This document shows positions 8,969-16,578 of a stretch of 64,000 nt of DNA, piece after piece (position 1 is the first letter of the stretch; each line of letters starts with the position of its first letter). Both the position numbers and the translations under genes were made by a program. The notes beneath the pieces were generated by a model that saw only the letters and a program-made list of their open reading frames with translations, did not search any database and was not told the DNA's origin. The stretch comes from Fodinicola acaciae (GTDB lineage Bacteria > Actinomycetota > Actinomycetes > Mycobacteriales > HKI-0501), in contig NZ_WOTN01000001.1 in the NCBI RefSeq assembly GCF_010993745.1, positions 1,429,235-1,493,234 of the forward strand, given 5' to 3'.

Positions 8969-9410
8969 GCAGCTCCGGATGCGCGTCGCGGACGGTGTTG
9001 AGCTGGACGTCCTGCTCCAGCAACGCTTTCGCGGCGCTCAGCATCCAGGTGAAGCCGCCGGTGGAGTCCGCGGCGTAGGCGACCATCTCCTCCAGCGTGC
9101 CGGTCATGCCGGTCTCCTTGACGGTCATGTGGGTCATCCCGTCGCCCCACGGCCGGAAGTCGAACTCGACCGTCGTCCTGCCTTCGTTCCAGTCGAAGAC
9201 GATGCGGCTGTCCGGCACGACCTCCTTGACGCGCACGTCACCGGAGACGCCGTACATCTCCCATGACCAGGTCAGCTGCGCGCCAGCGACCATCTTGCCG
9301 GTGCTCTTGGTGAACCAGAACCGGCTGGTCACGTCCGGGTCGGCGAATGCGTTGAAGACCTCCGCGCACGGCCGGCGGATCAGGATTTCGGTGTTGACAA
9401 CGGGAATCAT
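8952..9410 (-). CDS. SRPBCC (AHSA1-like) domain protein
   Basis: A 152-residue single-domain protein of the START/AHSA1 fold: RRPCAEVFNAFADPDVTSRFWF at the N-terminus, then the beta-rich core ending in a long C-terminal helix (GGFTWMLSAAKALLEQ). Such proteins bind small hydrophobic ligands, but the ligand cannot be predicted. The ATG is preceded by AGGAGG at 4 nt and overlaps the stop of the upstream ArsR-SRPBCC gene as ATGA, so the two are co-transcribed and coupled. The 3' end overlaps the convergent ATPase gene. Confidence 0.82.
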   Translation of the reverse strand: MIPVVNTEILIRRPCAEVFNAFADPDVTSRFWFTKSTGKMVAGAQLTWSWEMYGVSGDVRVKEVVPDSRIVFDWNEGRTTVEFDFRPWGDGMTHMTVKETGMTGTLEEMVAYAADSTGGFTWMLSAAKALLEQDVQLNTVRDAHPELLKPGW

Positions 9411-10285
9411 CGGGCCTCCTGTTTGATCGCGTCCTGCCAACGCTTGTCGTCGGCGCTGTCCGGCAGCGGCTCACCGGTCTCGATGAGCGACTTGAGGCCG
9501 GCGAGCACCTCCGGCCAGCCACCGCTCTCCAGCTGACCGCTGATGCCCTGGTACATCTTGCTGTCCGGTTCGAAATCGTCGTGAGTAACGGTGAGCTTCA
9601 CCGATCCGGCCGTCACCGGCTCGATGTCGAAGGTCACCTTGGACTGCTTTTCGTTCGCAGCCGCGGCGAACTCCTCGTCGCTCCAGCCGAAGTACTCCTG
9701 GTGTTCCGGCTGGTATTGGTGCCAGCGATAGGAAAGCCGCCGGTAGGGATCGGCGACCAGCACGACCTGCCCCTGGTCTTTTGGTTGCTGGTCACCGTAT
9801 TGCAGCAACACCGGCGACCCGACCCGCCAGTCGGAGACCAGTCCCAGGCCGCCCCAGTAACGCCTGGTGAAGGCCGGCTCGGTCAGCGCCTGCCAGAGTT
9901 TCTCCGGTGTGGTCTTGATGTAGGTCGTGTAGACGAACTCCGTGTTCATTTGCGGTGCCACTGGCTCCTTCTCCAATGCGGCTTTCAGGTCGGCGAGCGC
10001 GCCGGCCCGTGTGCGGTCGTACTGATTCATCCACCGGTCGGCGATCGCGTTGATCGGCACGGCGTTGAGAAAATGCAACTTCTCCCGGCCACGCCACGAG
10101 ATCGTCACCAGGTTGGCCACTTCCAGCACGGCCAGGTGTTTGCTGACCGACTGCCGCGCCATCTCCAGCCCCGCGCACAGCTCGCGCAGGCTCTGTCCGT
10201 TACGCGCGTTGAGGCTGTCGAGCAGGCGGCGGCGACTCGGGTCCGCCAGGGCTCGGAAGACCTCGTCCACGCCCACCTCCAACAT
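9407..10285 (-). CDS. ArsR-family repressor fused to an SRPBCC domain
   Basis: A 292-residue protein. Residues 1-95 are a winged-helix ArsR domain (VFRALADPSRRRLLDSLN, LCAGLEMARQSVSKHLAVLE), with no cysteine pair of the metal-sensing ArsR type. Residues about 115-292 are an AHSA1-like SRPBCC domain (TTPEKLWQALTEPAFTRRYWGG). This suggests a one-component sensor in which the SRPBCC pocket reads a small molecule. The chosen ATG matches the usual N-terminus and sits inside a palindrome. An in-frame ATG 18 nt upstream, 4 nt after the -10 box, is the alternative leaderless start. It is coupled to a stand-alone SRPBCC gene downstream. Confidence 0.85.
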   Translation of the reverse strand: MLEVGVDEVFRALADPSRRRLLDSLNARNGQSLRELCAGLEMARQSVSKHLAVLEVANLVTISWRGREKLHFLNAVPINAIADRWMNQYDRTRAGALADLKAALEKEPVAPQMNTEFVYTTYIKTTPEKLWQALTEPAFTRRYWGGLGLVSDWRVGSPVLLQYGDQQPKDQGQVVLVADPYRRLSYRWHQYQPEHQEYFGWSDEEFAAAANEKQSKVTFDIEPVTAGSVKLTVTHDDFEPDSKMYQGISGQLESGGWPEVLAGLKSLIETGEPLPDSADDKRWQDAIKQEAR

Positions 10286-10304
10286 GCAGCCACCCGGCTG
10301 CATG
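10283..10304. promoter_or_regulatory. Operator O1, overlapping the repressor start codon
   Basis: Perfect palindrome CATGCAGCC-ACCC-GGCTGCATG: 9-bp arms and a 4-nt centre. It covers the ATG of the ArsR-SRPBCC gene and the region just downstream of its -10 box. Occupancy would block initiation. It shares the GCAGCC-N4-GGCTGC core with O2. Confidence 0.7.
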
Positions 10305-10306
10305 TG

Positions 10307-10336
10307 ACTATAGGCAGCCATCCGGCTGCATGTCAA
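10307..10336 (-). promoter_or_regulatory. Promoter of arsR-SRPBCC with operator O2 in the spacer
   Basis: Minus-strand promoter TTGACA (10336-10331), an 18-bp spacer, then TATAGT (10312-10307): a near-consensus sigma70 match. The spacer is almost entirely a second operator, GCAGCC-ATCC-GGCTGC (10314-10329), 28 bp from O1. This layout is what a self-repressing ArsR-type protein would use. Confidence 0.7.
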
Positions 10337-10351
10337 TCCGACCCGGACGCT

Positions 10352-10983
10352 CGCATGGCCACCATGCGTGCGTTGAGCTTGGGTTTTAACTTCTGGGTTG
10401 TTCCGCGCCACTGGACGCCCGACGGTTGGCAACGTGAGGGTCCCCGGCTCGCCTACCCTGCTCCCAGAGCTGCCCATCCGGGTCATCGTCGGGTGGCGCA
10501 GCGACCGGGTGACGTACGTCCAGTCATCGGCTGCGCGGGCCGGCACGGAAGGTGTCATGGCAGGTGGCGACAAGGTCCACTACATGAGATCCACCGGGGC
10601 GTGTAACGCTAAATGACTGTCTTGTGAGGTATACCGGTGGCGTGAATGCCGAGTTACTGGCGCTAGATGCAAGGAACACGGCTTTCACGTCCGCGTGACT
10701 GCCAGCACCTGTGGTGGGTGTGACTACTGAGGCCAGTAATGCTGTTGTGGCTGCTCGCCTGGCCGGGCTCGATGTCCGGGGTGCCAATTGCCCGGGTTTG
10801 ATGTCTTGTTAACCAAGTATTACCCGGTCAGGCCGTCTCACTCGCATGGTTGGCCACGGCAGCCATACCAGCGGCCGCCCTAGCCGCCGCTGGATGTTCA
10901 CAGGGACTCCCTTACGCGCGCCTGGATCGCGGCGGCGTGGGAGTCGTTGCATGCCATGCGAGCGCACGCATGGTGGCCATGCG
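10352..10983. repeat. Repeat element copy 1 (632 bp, inverted ends)
   Basis: A non-coding stretch bounded by a 21-bp inverted repeat, identical at 10352-10372 and 10963-10983; each end is itself a palindrome (CGCATGG-CCA-CCATGCG). Its 10374-10607 part is repeated, with roughly four in five bases identical, at 27850-28060. Its 10819-10875 part recurs at about 28063-28120. A 67-nt piece (10642-10708) recurs at 59192-59258 on the other strand. 10603-10625 and 10902-10983 recur in order at 36655-36739 on the other strand. It fills the whole gap between the ArsR gene and the next gene. A MITE-like or structured-RNA repeat is possible. Confidence 0.65.
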
Positions 10984-10995
10984 ACCAAAGGCTGG

Positions 10996-11826
10996 TCAGC
11001 TGTCGAAGGCGGTGTCCCGCGAAACGGATTCCCATTCGTCCAGGTCGGCGGCCAGCAGGGCATGCTGCTGGCGCAGGCTGTCGACGGCGTCGCCGCCGAG
11101 CGCCAGCCGCAACGGCGTCTTCGGCGCGTCGAGGGCCTGGATGATCGCGCGTACGGCCTTCGCCGGGTCGCCAGCCTGCGAGCCGTCGCCACCGGTGACA
11201 TAGTCGCGCGTCGGGCCGACGGTCGCCGCGTACTCGGGCATCGGCGCGGACAGGTACGCGGCCGACGGGTCGAAAAGGCTCGTGCGGAAGGCTCCCGGCT
11301 CGACGATCAGAAACCGTACGCCGAAGTCGACCTCCTGGCTGAGCGTCTGCGTCAGCGCCTCCAGCGCGAACTTCGTGGCACAGTACGCGCCGAAACCGGG
11401 ACCGGTGATCTGACCGCCGACGCTGGACATCTGCACGACCGCACCACCACCCTGCCGGCGCATGTGCGGCAGCGCGGCACGCGTGAGCGCGGCAGGACCG
11501 AAGAAATGCAGGTCGAAAAGCGCACGCAGCTCCTGGTCGGTCGTCTCCTCCAGCGCACCGACCTGCGTACGGCCGGCGTTGTTGACAAGTACGTCGATGC
11601 GGCCGTGCCGCGCCACCACCTCGTCGACCAGCGCGCGACCGGCGTCGGCGTCGGTCACGTCCAGGCGCACCGGGAACACCTGTCGCGGATGCGCGCTCGC
11701 GAACTCCTCCAGTCGCTCAGGCTTCCGCGCGGCTCCGACGACGATGTCACCGGCCGCCACCGCCGCCTCGGCGAGCGAGCGTCCAAAACCCGAGGTGGCG
11801 CCGGTTATCAACCAAATCCGTGTCAT
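10996..11826 (-). CDS. Short-chain dehydrogenase/reductase
   Basis: A 276-residue classical SDR. The Rossmann motif TGATSGFG (residues 8-15), NNAG (86-89), a catalytic Ser in SSVGG and YCATK (YxxxK) are all present. Oxidises or reduces an alcohol/carbonyl with NAD(P)(H); the Arg in GAARKPERL favours NADP. Resembles the group annotated as oxidoreductases that convert small ketones or steroid-like substrates, but substrate is unknown. It lies alone, downstream of the repeat element on the minus strand. Confidence 0.88.
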   Translation of the reverse strand: MTRIWLITGATSGFGRSLAEAAVAAGDIVVGAARKPERLEEFASAHPRQVFPVRLDVTDADAGRALVDEVVARHGRIDVLVNNAGRTQVGALEETTDQELRALFDLHFFGPAALTRAALPHMRRQGGGAVVQMSSVGGQITGPGFGAYCATKFALEALTQTLSQEVDFGVRFLIVEPGAFRTSLFDPSAAYLSAPMPEYAATVGPTRDYVTGGDGSQAGDPAKAVRAIIQALDAPKTPLRLALGGDAVDSLRQQHALLAADLDEWESVSRDTAFDS

Positions 11827-11953
11827 GTGGCCAGTCTGACCCAGCCACCGCGTCGGACCCAGATCGGCCGGGACCTAGGTCTGCCAGTGCCAGCCTCAAT
11901 ATCCGAGTACGCGGCCCCAACCGAGCGTGACCTCGGCGCCAACCCCGGCTTAT

Positions 11954-12532
11954 TCAGTGGCGCCACCTACGTTGGCGCCACCAACGATAGCGCGGCCGCC
12001 AGCGCGACGACCGCTGGATCCGCAGCCCGTGGCGGGCCGCGGCGGCCACCAGCGCCGACTCGAAACGGCGGATCCGGCCGCTCATGTCGGACAGCAGCGC
12101 CTGTGCGATGACCGTGCGTACGGCCAGATAGCCGGCGCCGACGCTGACGTCGATCCGGCCGGACAGCAGATCGGCCAGCCCTGGCAGGACATCGCGGCGA
12201 CCGGCGTACGGCGGGACGCGCAGGTCGGCGACCACGTCGGCGTCGCTGGCCTCCCACACCTGGCGGACGGCCGCTGGGCCACCTCGCGCCGGCACCTGCT
12301 GCGCGTACACCTCGGGCAGCTCGGCGGCCAGCCGCCGCGCCACCAGCCAGCTCCCGTCCGTGCTGCCGGCGTCGGCGATCACCAGCCGGAAGGCGCCGGG
12401 CGCGGCCGCCAGCGCAGCGTGCAGGCAGGCGACGTCCTCGGCGAACTCGGGTCCGCGGTTGCGTACCGGCAGCACGACCTCGATCAGCGGAGCGGCCGCC
12501 TCCCCGTCCCGCTCGGCCGCCGCACTGGTCAT
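11954..12532 (-). CDS. Short GT2-like glycosyltransferase
   Basis: A 192-residue protein resembling the nucleotide-binding half of GT-A glycosyltransferases: [12 protein letters not shown] near residue 18, then [10 protein letters not shown] (cf. the family's VDDGSTDGS), and ADVVADLR where a DxD metal motif is expected but only loosely present. No membrane helix is visible. The C-terminus is very Arg/Trp-rich ([15 protein letters not shown]). At 192 residues it is shorter than most GT2 enzymes, and activity is uncertain. GGTGGAGG almost abuts the ATG. It is divergent from the response regulator gene. Confidence 0.6.
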   Translation of the reverse strand: MTSAAAERDGEAAAPLIEVVLPVRNRGPEFAEDVACLHAALAAAPGAFRLVIADAGSTDGSWLVARRLAAELPEVYAQQVPARGGPAAVRQVWEASDADVVADLRVPPYAGRRDVLPGLADLLSGRIDVSVGAGYLAVRTVIAQALLSDMSGRIRRFESALVAAAARHGLRIQRSSRWRPRYRWWRQRRWRH

Positions 12533-12653
12533 GCCTCCACCATCGAAGCGACCGGTGAGCCCGCTGTCAGAGAGGCGTGAGAATTCGCTTAGAGATGCAC
12601 CACGTGACCTGGATAGCAGGCGATTTCGGACGGTGATGCCTACTGTTTGCATC

Positions 12654-13394
12654 ATGCAACCGAACGCCGAGCCGAGCGCGCCGCGGCACGTCCTCGTCGT
12701 CGACGACGAGCCGGCCGTACGGGACTCGCTGGCCCGCAGCCTCACCTTCGAGGGTTACCAGGTCAGCCTGGCCGCCGACGGCATCGAGGCGATGGAACGG
12801 ATCGCCGCCGACCATCCCGACGTCGTCGTCCTGGACGTACTCATGCCGCGTCGCGACGGCCTCACCACCTGCCGCCGGCTGCGCGCCGACGGCGACATGG
12901 TGCCGGTGCTGATGCTCACCGCGCGCGACACCGTCGGCGACCGCGTCACCGGTCTGGACGTCGGCGCCGACGACTACCTGGTCAAGCCGTTTGACCTGGA
13001 GGAGCTGCTGGCGCGGCTGCGTGCGCTGTTACGCCGCAGCGCGCTCGCCACCGCCGAGGCCCCGGCGGAGGCGGCCGGCGGGGAGACTGGCGCCACGCTG
13101 TCCTTCGACGACCTGGCGATGAACACCACCACGCGCGAGGTCTGGCGCGGCGACCAGCGGATCGAGCTGACCCGCACCGAGTACGCGCTGCTCGAGCTGT
13201 TCCTGTCGCATCCGCGGCAGGTCCTCACCCGTGCGCAGATCCTGAAGGCGGTGTGGGGGTTCGACTTCGAGCCGGCCTCGAACTCGCTGGACGTCTACAT
13301 GATGTATCTGCGCCGCAAGACCGAGCCGCCGGGCTCACCGCGGTTACTGCACACCGTACGCGGCGTCGGATACGTGCTGCGGCAACCGGGGTGA
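12654..13394 (+). CDS. OmpR-family response regulator (MprA-like)
   Basis: A 246-residue response regulator. The receiver domain occupies residues 10-125, with acidic residues DDE at 17-19, phosphorylation site Asp61 ([12 protein letters not shown]) and the conserved Lys in LVKPFDLEE. The winged-helix effector domain is about 150-244 ([24 protein letters not shown]). The ATG has no ribosome site; a TACTGT box 7 nt upstream suggests leaderless translation. The kinase gene follows after 7 bp. Similar pairs (MprAB) sense envelope stress in mycobacteria; that role is inference here. Confidence 0.9.
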   Translation: MQPNAEPSAPRHVLVVDDEPAVRDSLARSLTFEGYQVSLAADGIEAMERIAADHPDVVVLDVLMPRRDGLTTCRRLRADGDMVPVLMLTARDTVGDRVTGLDVGADDYLVKPFDLEELLARLRALLRRSALATAEAPAEAAGGETGATLSFDDLAMNTTTREVWRGDQRIELTRTEYALLELFLSHPRQVLTRAQILKAVWGFDFEPASNSLDVYMMYLRRKTEPPGSPRLLHTVRGVGYVLRQPG

Positions 13395-13401
13395 GCCGGC
13401 G

Positions 13402-14814
13402 ATGAGTCATCGGCTCACCCTCCGCGGCCGGCTCGCGCTGATGTCCGCCGGCGCGGTCGCCATCGCCATCGCTCTGGCGGCCATCGCCGGCTGGCTCGTC
13501 ACGTACGTCCAGCTCTACCAGCAGTTCGACGGCACGCTGAAGCAGACCGCCAAGTCGTTCAGCCCGGTCGGCGACCTGCGCCAGTTCTGCCTGCCACAGC
13601 AGGCCAAACTGTGGAGCAACACGATCCGCATCCAGGTCGTCGACGCGCGCGGCTTCGGGATCTGCGGACAGGCCTCCTACCTCCCGCAGATCCGGGCCAG
13701 CGACCTCGCGATCGCCGGACGCGAGACCGACCAGACGTACGCCTTCCGGGACGAGACGCTGCCCAACGGCTCGCACCTGCGCGTACTCACCGTGCAGATC
13801 ACCAACGCTCCAGAGGCCGCGCTGATGATCGCGCAGCCGCTCGACGACATCGACAGTGCACTGCGCGCACTCGCGTTTCTCTACGCCGGCATCGCCGCGC
13901 TCGGTATCCTGCTGGCCGCCAGCAGCGGCCTGGTCATCGCGCGCGCCAGCCTCGCACCAGTCGACCGGCTGACACAGGCCGCCGAACACATCGCCCGTAC
14001 CGAGGACCTGTCAGTCAAGCTGCCGATCGAAGGCGACGACGAGATCGCGCGGCTCGGCGAGGCGTTCAACACGATGACCGGTGCGCTCGCGGTGTCACGT
14101 GAGCGGCAGCGGCGGCTGATCGAGGACGCCGGACACGAGCTGCGTACGCCGCTGACCAGCCTGCGGACGAACGTCGACCTGCTGCTGCGCAGCGCCGCCA
14201 CCGGCCGGCCGCTGCCGGAAGGTGAGGCGCCACGCATGCTGACCAGCATCGACGCCCAGCTGCGCGAGCTCTCCGACCTGGTCATCGACGTGCTCGCGCT
14301 GGCGCGCGGCGACGAGGCCGCGGTCGACGGAGTCAAACGCGAGGTGGCGCTGCACAAGGTCGTCGAGCGGGCGCTCGGGCGCGCCCGGCTGCGCGGGCCG
14401 GACCACGAGATCACCGCGACGACCGAGCCGTGGTACGTCGTCGGCAACCCGGCCAGCATGGAGCGCGCGGTGCTCAACATCCTGGACAACGCGATCAAGT
14501 TCAGTCCGCCGGCCGGCGCGATCGAAGTCGTGCTGCGCAACGGAAAACTGACCGTACGCGACCATGGCCCCGGCATCTCGACGGAGGACGCGACCGCGGT
14601 CTTCGAGCGGTTCTGGCGGTCGCCGACGGCCAGGGCGCTTCCCGGCTCAGGTCTCGGCCTGGCGATCGTCGCCCAGGTGATGCGCGAGATCGGCGGCACC
14701 GTCACGCTGGCCGCCGCTGCCGGTGGTGGCGCCATCGCCACCTGCGTTTTCCCCGGCAGTCCGAGCGAGACCAGCGCCGAACCGGTCGGTCCCCCGGTCC
14801 CCCAGCCGCACTGA
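13402..14814 (+). CDS. Sensor histidine kinase (MprB-like)
   Basis: A 470-residue membrane kinase. Helix 1 is about residues 14-36, followed by an extracytoplasmic sensor loop to about 150 and helix 2 at about 155-175 (ALAFLYAGIAALGILLAASSGLVIA). HAMP, HisKA (His245 in AGHELRTPLTSL) and HATPase (NILDNAIKF, DHGPGIS, GSGLGLAIV) domains follow. It partners the upstream OmpR-type regulator. The final 56 codons overlap the convergent MerR gene on the opposite strand by 168 bp. Confidence 0.9.
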   Translation: MSHRLTLRGRLALMSAGAVAIAIALAAIAGWLVTYVQLYQQFDGTLKQTAKSFSPVGDLRQFCLPQQAKLWSNTIRIQVVDARGFGICGQASYLPQIRASDLAIAGRETDQTYAFRDETLPNGSHLRVLTVQITNAPEAALMIAQPLDDIDSALRALAFLYAGIAALGILLAASSGLVIARASLAPVDRLTQAAEHIARTEDLSVKLPIEGDDEIARLGEAFNTMTGALAVSRERQRRLIEDAGHELRTPLTSLRTNVDLLLRSAATGRPLPEGEAPRMLTSIDAQLRELSDLVIDVLALARGDEAAVDGVKREVALHKVVERALGRARLRGPDHEITATTEPWYVVGNPASMERAVLNILDNAIKFSPPAGAIEVVLRNGKLTVRDHGPGISTEDATAVFERFWRSPTARALPGSGLGLAIVAQVMREIGGTVTLAAAAGGGAIATCVFPGSPSETSAEPVGPPVPQPH

Positions 14815-15195
14815 CCGCGCGTATGCGAGCAGCACCGGACACTCCAGCGGATCCGGCGCCGTACACAGCAGCGCGTGGTCGACCATCTCCTGGGCGCGGC
14901 GCAGGATGTCGATACGTCGCTGCAGGTCGTCACGATGCTCGCGCATCAGCTTGCGCCGCTGGCCGCCGTCGGCGGCCTGGAACGTCTCGCGCAGCCGCTC
15001 CAGGCTGAGCCCCACGTCCTTGCCGGCCAGGATCAGCGCCACCCGCGTCACGTCGCGCGGGCCATAGCGCCGGCGGCCGTTGCTCAGCCGGCTCGGCTCC
15101 AGCAGGCCCTCGGCCTCCCAGTGCCGGAGCACGTGTGTCGCCAGGCCGAACTGCTCGGCGAGCTCGCCGATGCCCAGATCCGCGGTTGACTTCAT
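14647..15195 (-). CDS. MerR-family transcriptional regulator
   Basis: A 182-residue protein. The winged HTH (LGIGELAEQFGLATHVLRHWEAEG, residues 8-31) is followed by RRRYGPRDV and a dimerising helix to about residue 110 (LQRRIDILRRAQEMVDHAL). The C-terminal 60 or so residues are low-complexity Gly/Ala/Arg sequence lying antisense to the kinase gene, so they may be a tail with little function. The ATG lies inside the 16-bp palindrome shared with the divergent methyltransferase gene, implying it controls both. The effector is unknown. Confidence 0.8.
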   Translation of the reverse strand: MKSTADLGIGELAEQFGLATHVLRHWEAEGLLEPSRLSNGRRRYGPRDVTRVALILAGKDVGLSLERLRETFQAADGGQRRKLMREHRDDLQRRIDILRRAQEMVDHALLCTAPDPLECPVLLAYARSVRLGDRGTDRFGAGLARTAGENAGGDGATTGSGGQRDGAADLAHHLGDDRQAET

Positions 15196-15206
15196 GTCGA
15201 CATGAA
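15191..15206. promoter_or_regulatory. Probable MerR operator palindrome
   Basis: Perfect 16-bp palindrome TTCATGTCGACATGAA between the divergent merR and methyltransferase genes. It begins at the last base of a TTGACT -35-like box (15186-15191) that reads towards the methyltransferase. MerR proteins classically bind between -35 and -10. The merR start codon is one arm of the palindrome. Confidence 0.65.
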
Positions 15207-15222
15207 ATTGCAGGCTCGTCGC

Positions 15223-15978
15223 ATGGTCAACGACACCGTCACAGGAAACCCTCAGCTCGACGAGCGTACGGCCGCGATGCTGGCCGCGCTCGACGCGGCG
15301 GAAACCCGGCCGGAGGCCGTCGCGTTGCGCCAGCGGTCGTACGAACTGCTCCGTCTCTCGCCCGGGTCCGTGGTCGCGGATATCGGCTGCGGCACAGGTC
15401 GTGCGGTCGCCGAGCTGGCGGCGGCTGGGCACGCCGCGGCAGGCGTCGATGTCGACGCACGGATGCTGGCGATCGCTCGACGGCGCCATCCGCGACTTGG
15501 GTTCGTCGAGGCCAGCGCGGAGAAACTCCCGTACGCCGACGGGGAAATCGACGGCTATCGGATGGACAAGGTGATGCACCAGCTCGCACAGCCGTCCGTC
15601 ACGGCCGCTGAGGCCCGGCGCGTGCTGCGGACCGGCGGTCGCATCGTGCTGGTCGGTCAGGACTGGGACACGATCGGTGTCGCGGCCGACGATCTGCCGC
15701 TGACGCGCGCGATCGTACGCGGCATGGCGGACAGCATGCCGAGCCCCGCGGTCGCTCGCGACTTCCGCGGTTTGTTGGTGGACAACGGATTCACCGACGT
15801 ACGCGTGGACGCCGTGCCGTTGGTCTTCACGGACCTGACGGTCATCGGATCGGCGCTGCGGATGGCCGCGGCGGCCAGCGGCGAGGCCGGCTGGCTCGCC
15901 GAGCAGGAAGCGCGCGCCGAGTCGGGCCGGCTGACGGTGTGCGTGGTGATGTACGTGGCGGCAGCCACGGCCGCTTAG
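15223..15978 (+). CDS. SAM-dependent methyltransferase (class I)
   Basis: A 251-residue Rossmann-fold methyltransferase. Motif I is VVADIGCGTGRAV (about residue 52), followed by VDVDARML, LPYADGEIDGYRMDKVMHQL and the post-motif RVLRTGGRIVLV. It resembles UbiE/MenG-type enzymes, but the substrate is not predictable. The ATG at 15223 has CAGG 8 nt upstream and lies about where a transcript from the TTGACT promoter would start. The alternative ATG at 15202 is inside the operator and lacks a ribosome site. Divergent from, and probably controlled by, the MerR regulator. Confidence 0.82.
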   Translation: MVNDTVTGNPQLDERTAAMLAALDAAETRPEAVALRQRSYELLRLSPGSVVADIGCGTGRAVAELAAAGHAAAGVDVDARMLAIARRRHPRLGFVEASAEKLPYADGEIDGYRMDKVMHQLAQPSVTAAEARRVLRTGGRIVLVGQDWDTIGVAADDLPLTRAIVRGMADSMPSPAVARDFRGLLVDNGFTDVRVDAVPLVFTDLTVIGSALRMAAAASGEAGWLAEQEARAESGRLTVCVVMYVAAATAA

Positions 15979-16007
15979 GCCCGAGTGTCCCGAGCCGTGA
16001 CACTGAT

Positions 16008-16030
16008 GTCCCGAGTCGCAAACTCGGGAC
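16008..16030. terminator. Bidirectional terminator hairpin
   Basis: Perfect hairpin GTCCCGAGT-CGCAA-ACTCGGGAC: 9-bp arms and a 5-nt loop. It lies between convergent genes and touches the stop codon of the minus-strand YciI gene. A partial extra GTCCCGAG copy occurs upstream at 15987. Confidence 0.7.
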
Positions 16031-16572
16031 TAGCGCCGGCCGCCGAAATCCCAGTCGTAGACCTCGACATCGGCATACCGGTCGACGGTCAGCACGGCGC
16101 GTGCGGCGTCGCGGTTTGCCTTGCGTACCAAGGCTGCCGTGCCGAGCCAGGCGGTGCCGTCGTCGGACAGCAGTGGACCGTATGCGATCAGGTCGTCCTT
16201 GTCCCCCGGCGGCTCGAGGTCGACGCCCGGACCGGCGCCGAGGCCGAGGACGAAATAGCGGTTGCCGGCCGTACGGTCCCCCGGAAAGTCCCACATCGTG
16301 CGGCCGAGCGCGTTGCGCCAGCGACGGATCAACACGTCCCGGTAGGCACCGGCCTGATAGCAGGGCTCCTCGAAGGCGAACGCCCGCGCGGCGGCCGCGT
16401 CCAACAGGTCGACGATGTGCACGCTGCCGAGCAGGGTGTCACCGTCGAAGGTCGGTCCACGTGCGATCAGCTCGTCGGCGAAACCGTCCATATAGGACCA
16501 GTGCTTCCCGTTCAGCTCCTCCCGCAAAGCGAGCGAGTCCACTCGATCGCGGTGATAGCAGAGAAACTCCAT
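16030..16572 (-). CDS. YciI-like domain protein
   Basis: A 180-residue protein whose first 95 residues fit the YCII/dimeric alpha-beta barrel fold: the LLGSVHIVDLLDAAAARAFAFEEPCYQAGAY pattern with VLIRRW matches the family. Part of the C-terminal half is a second, less clear segment (YGPLLSDDGTAWLGTAALVRKANRDAARAVL) that looks like a repeat of the same fold. YciI proteins are proposed muconolactone-isomerase-like enzymes, with roles mostly unknown. It follows the prim-pol-like gene after 6 bp, so the two form an operon. Confidence 0.7.
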   Translation of the reverse strand: MEFLCYHRDRVDSLALREELNGKHWSYMDGFADELIARGPTFDGDTLLGSVHIVDLLDAAAARAFAFEEPCYQAGAYRDVLIRRWRNALGRTMWDFPGDRTAGNRYFVLGLGAGPGVDLEPPGDKDDLIAYGPLLSDDGTAWLGTAALVRKANRDAARAVLTVDRYADVEVYDWDFGGRR

Positions 16573-16578
16573 CGCGCG

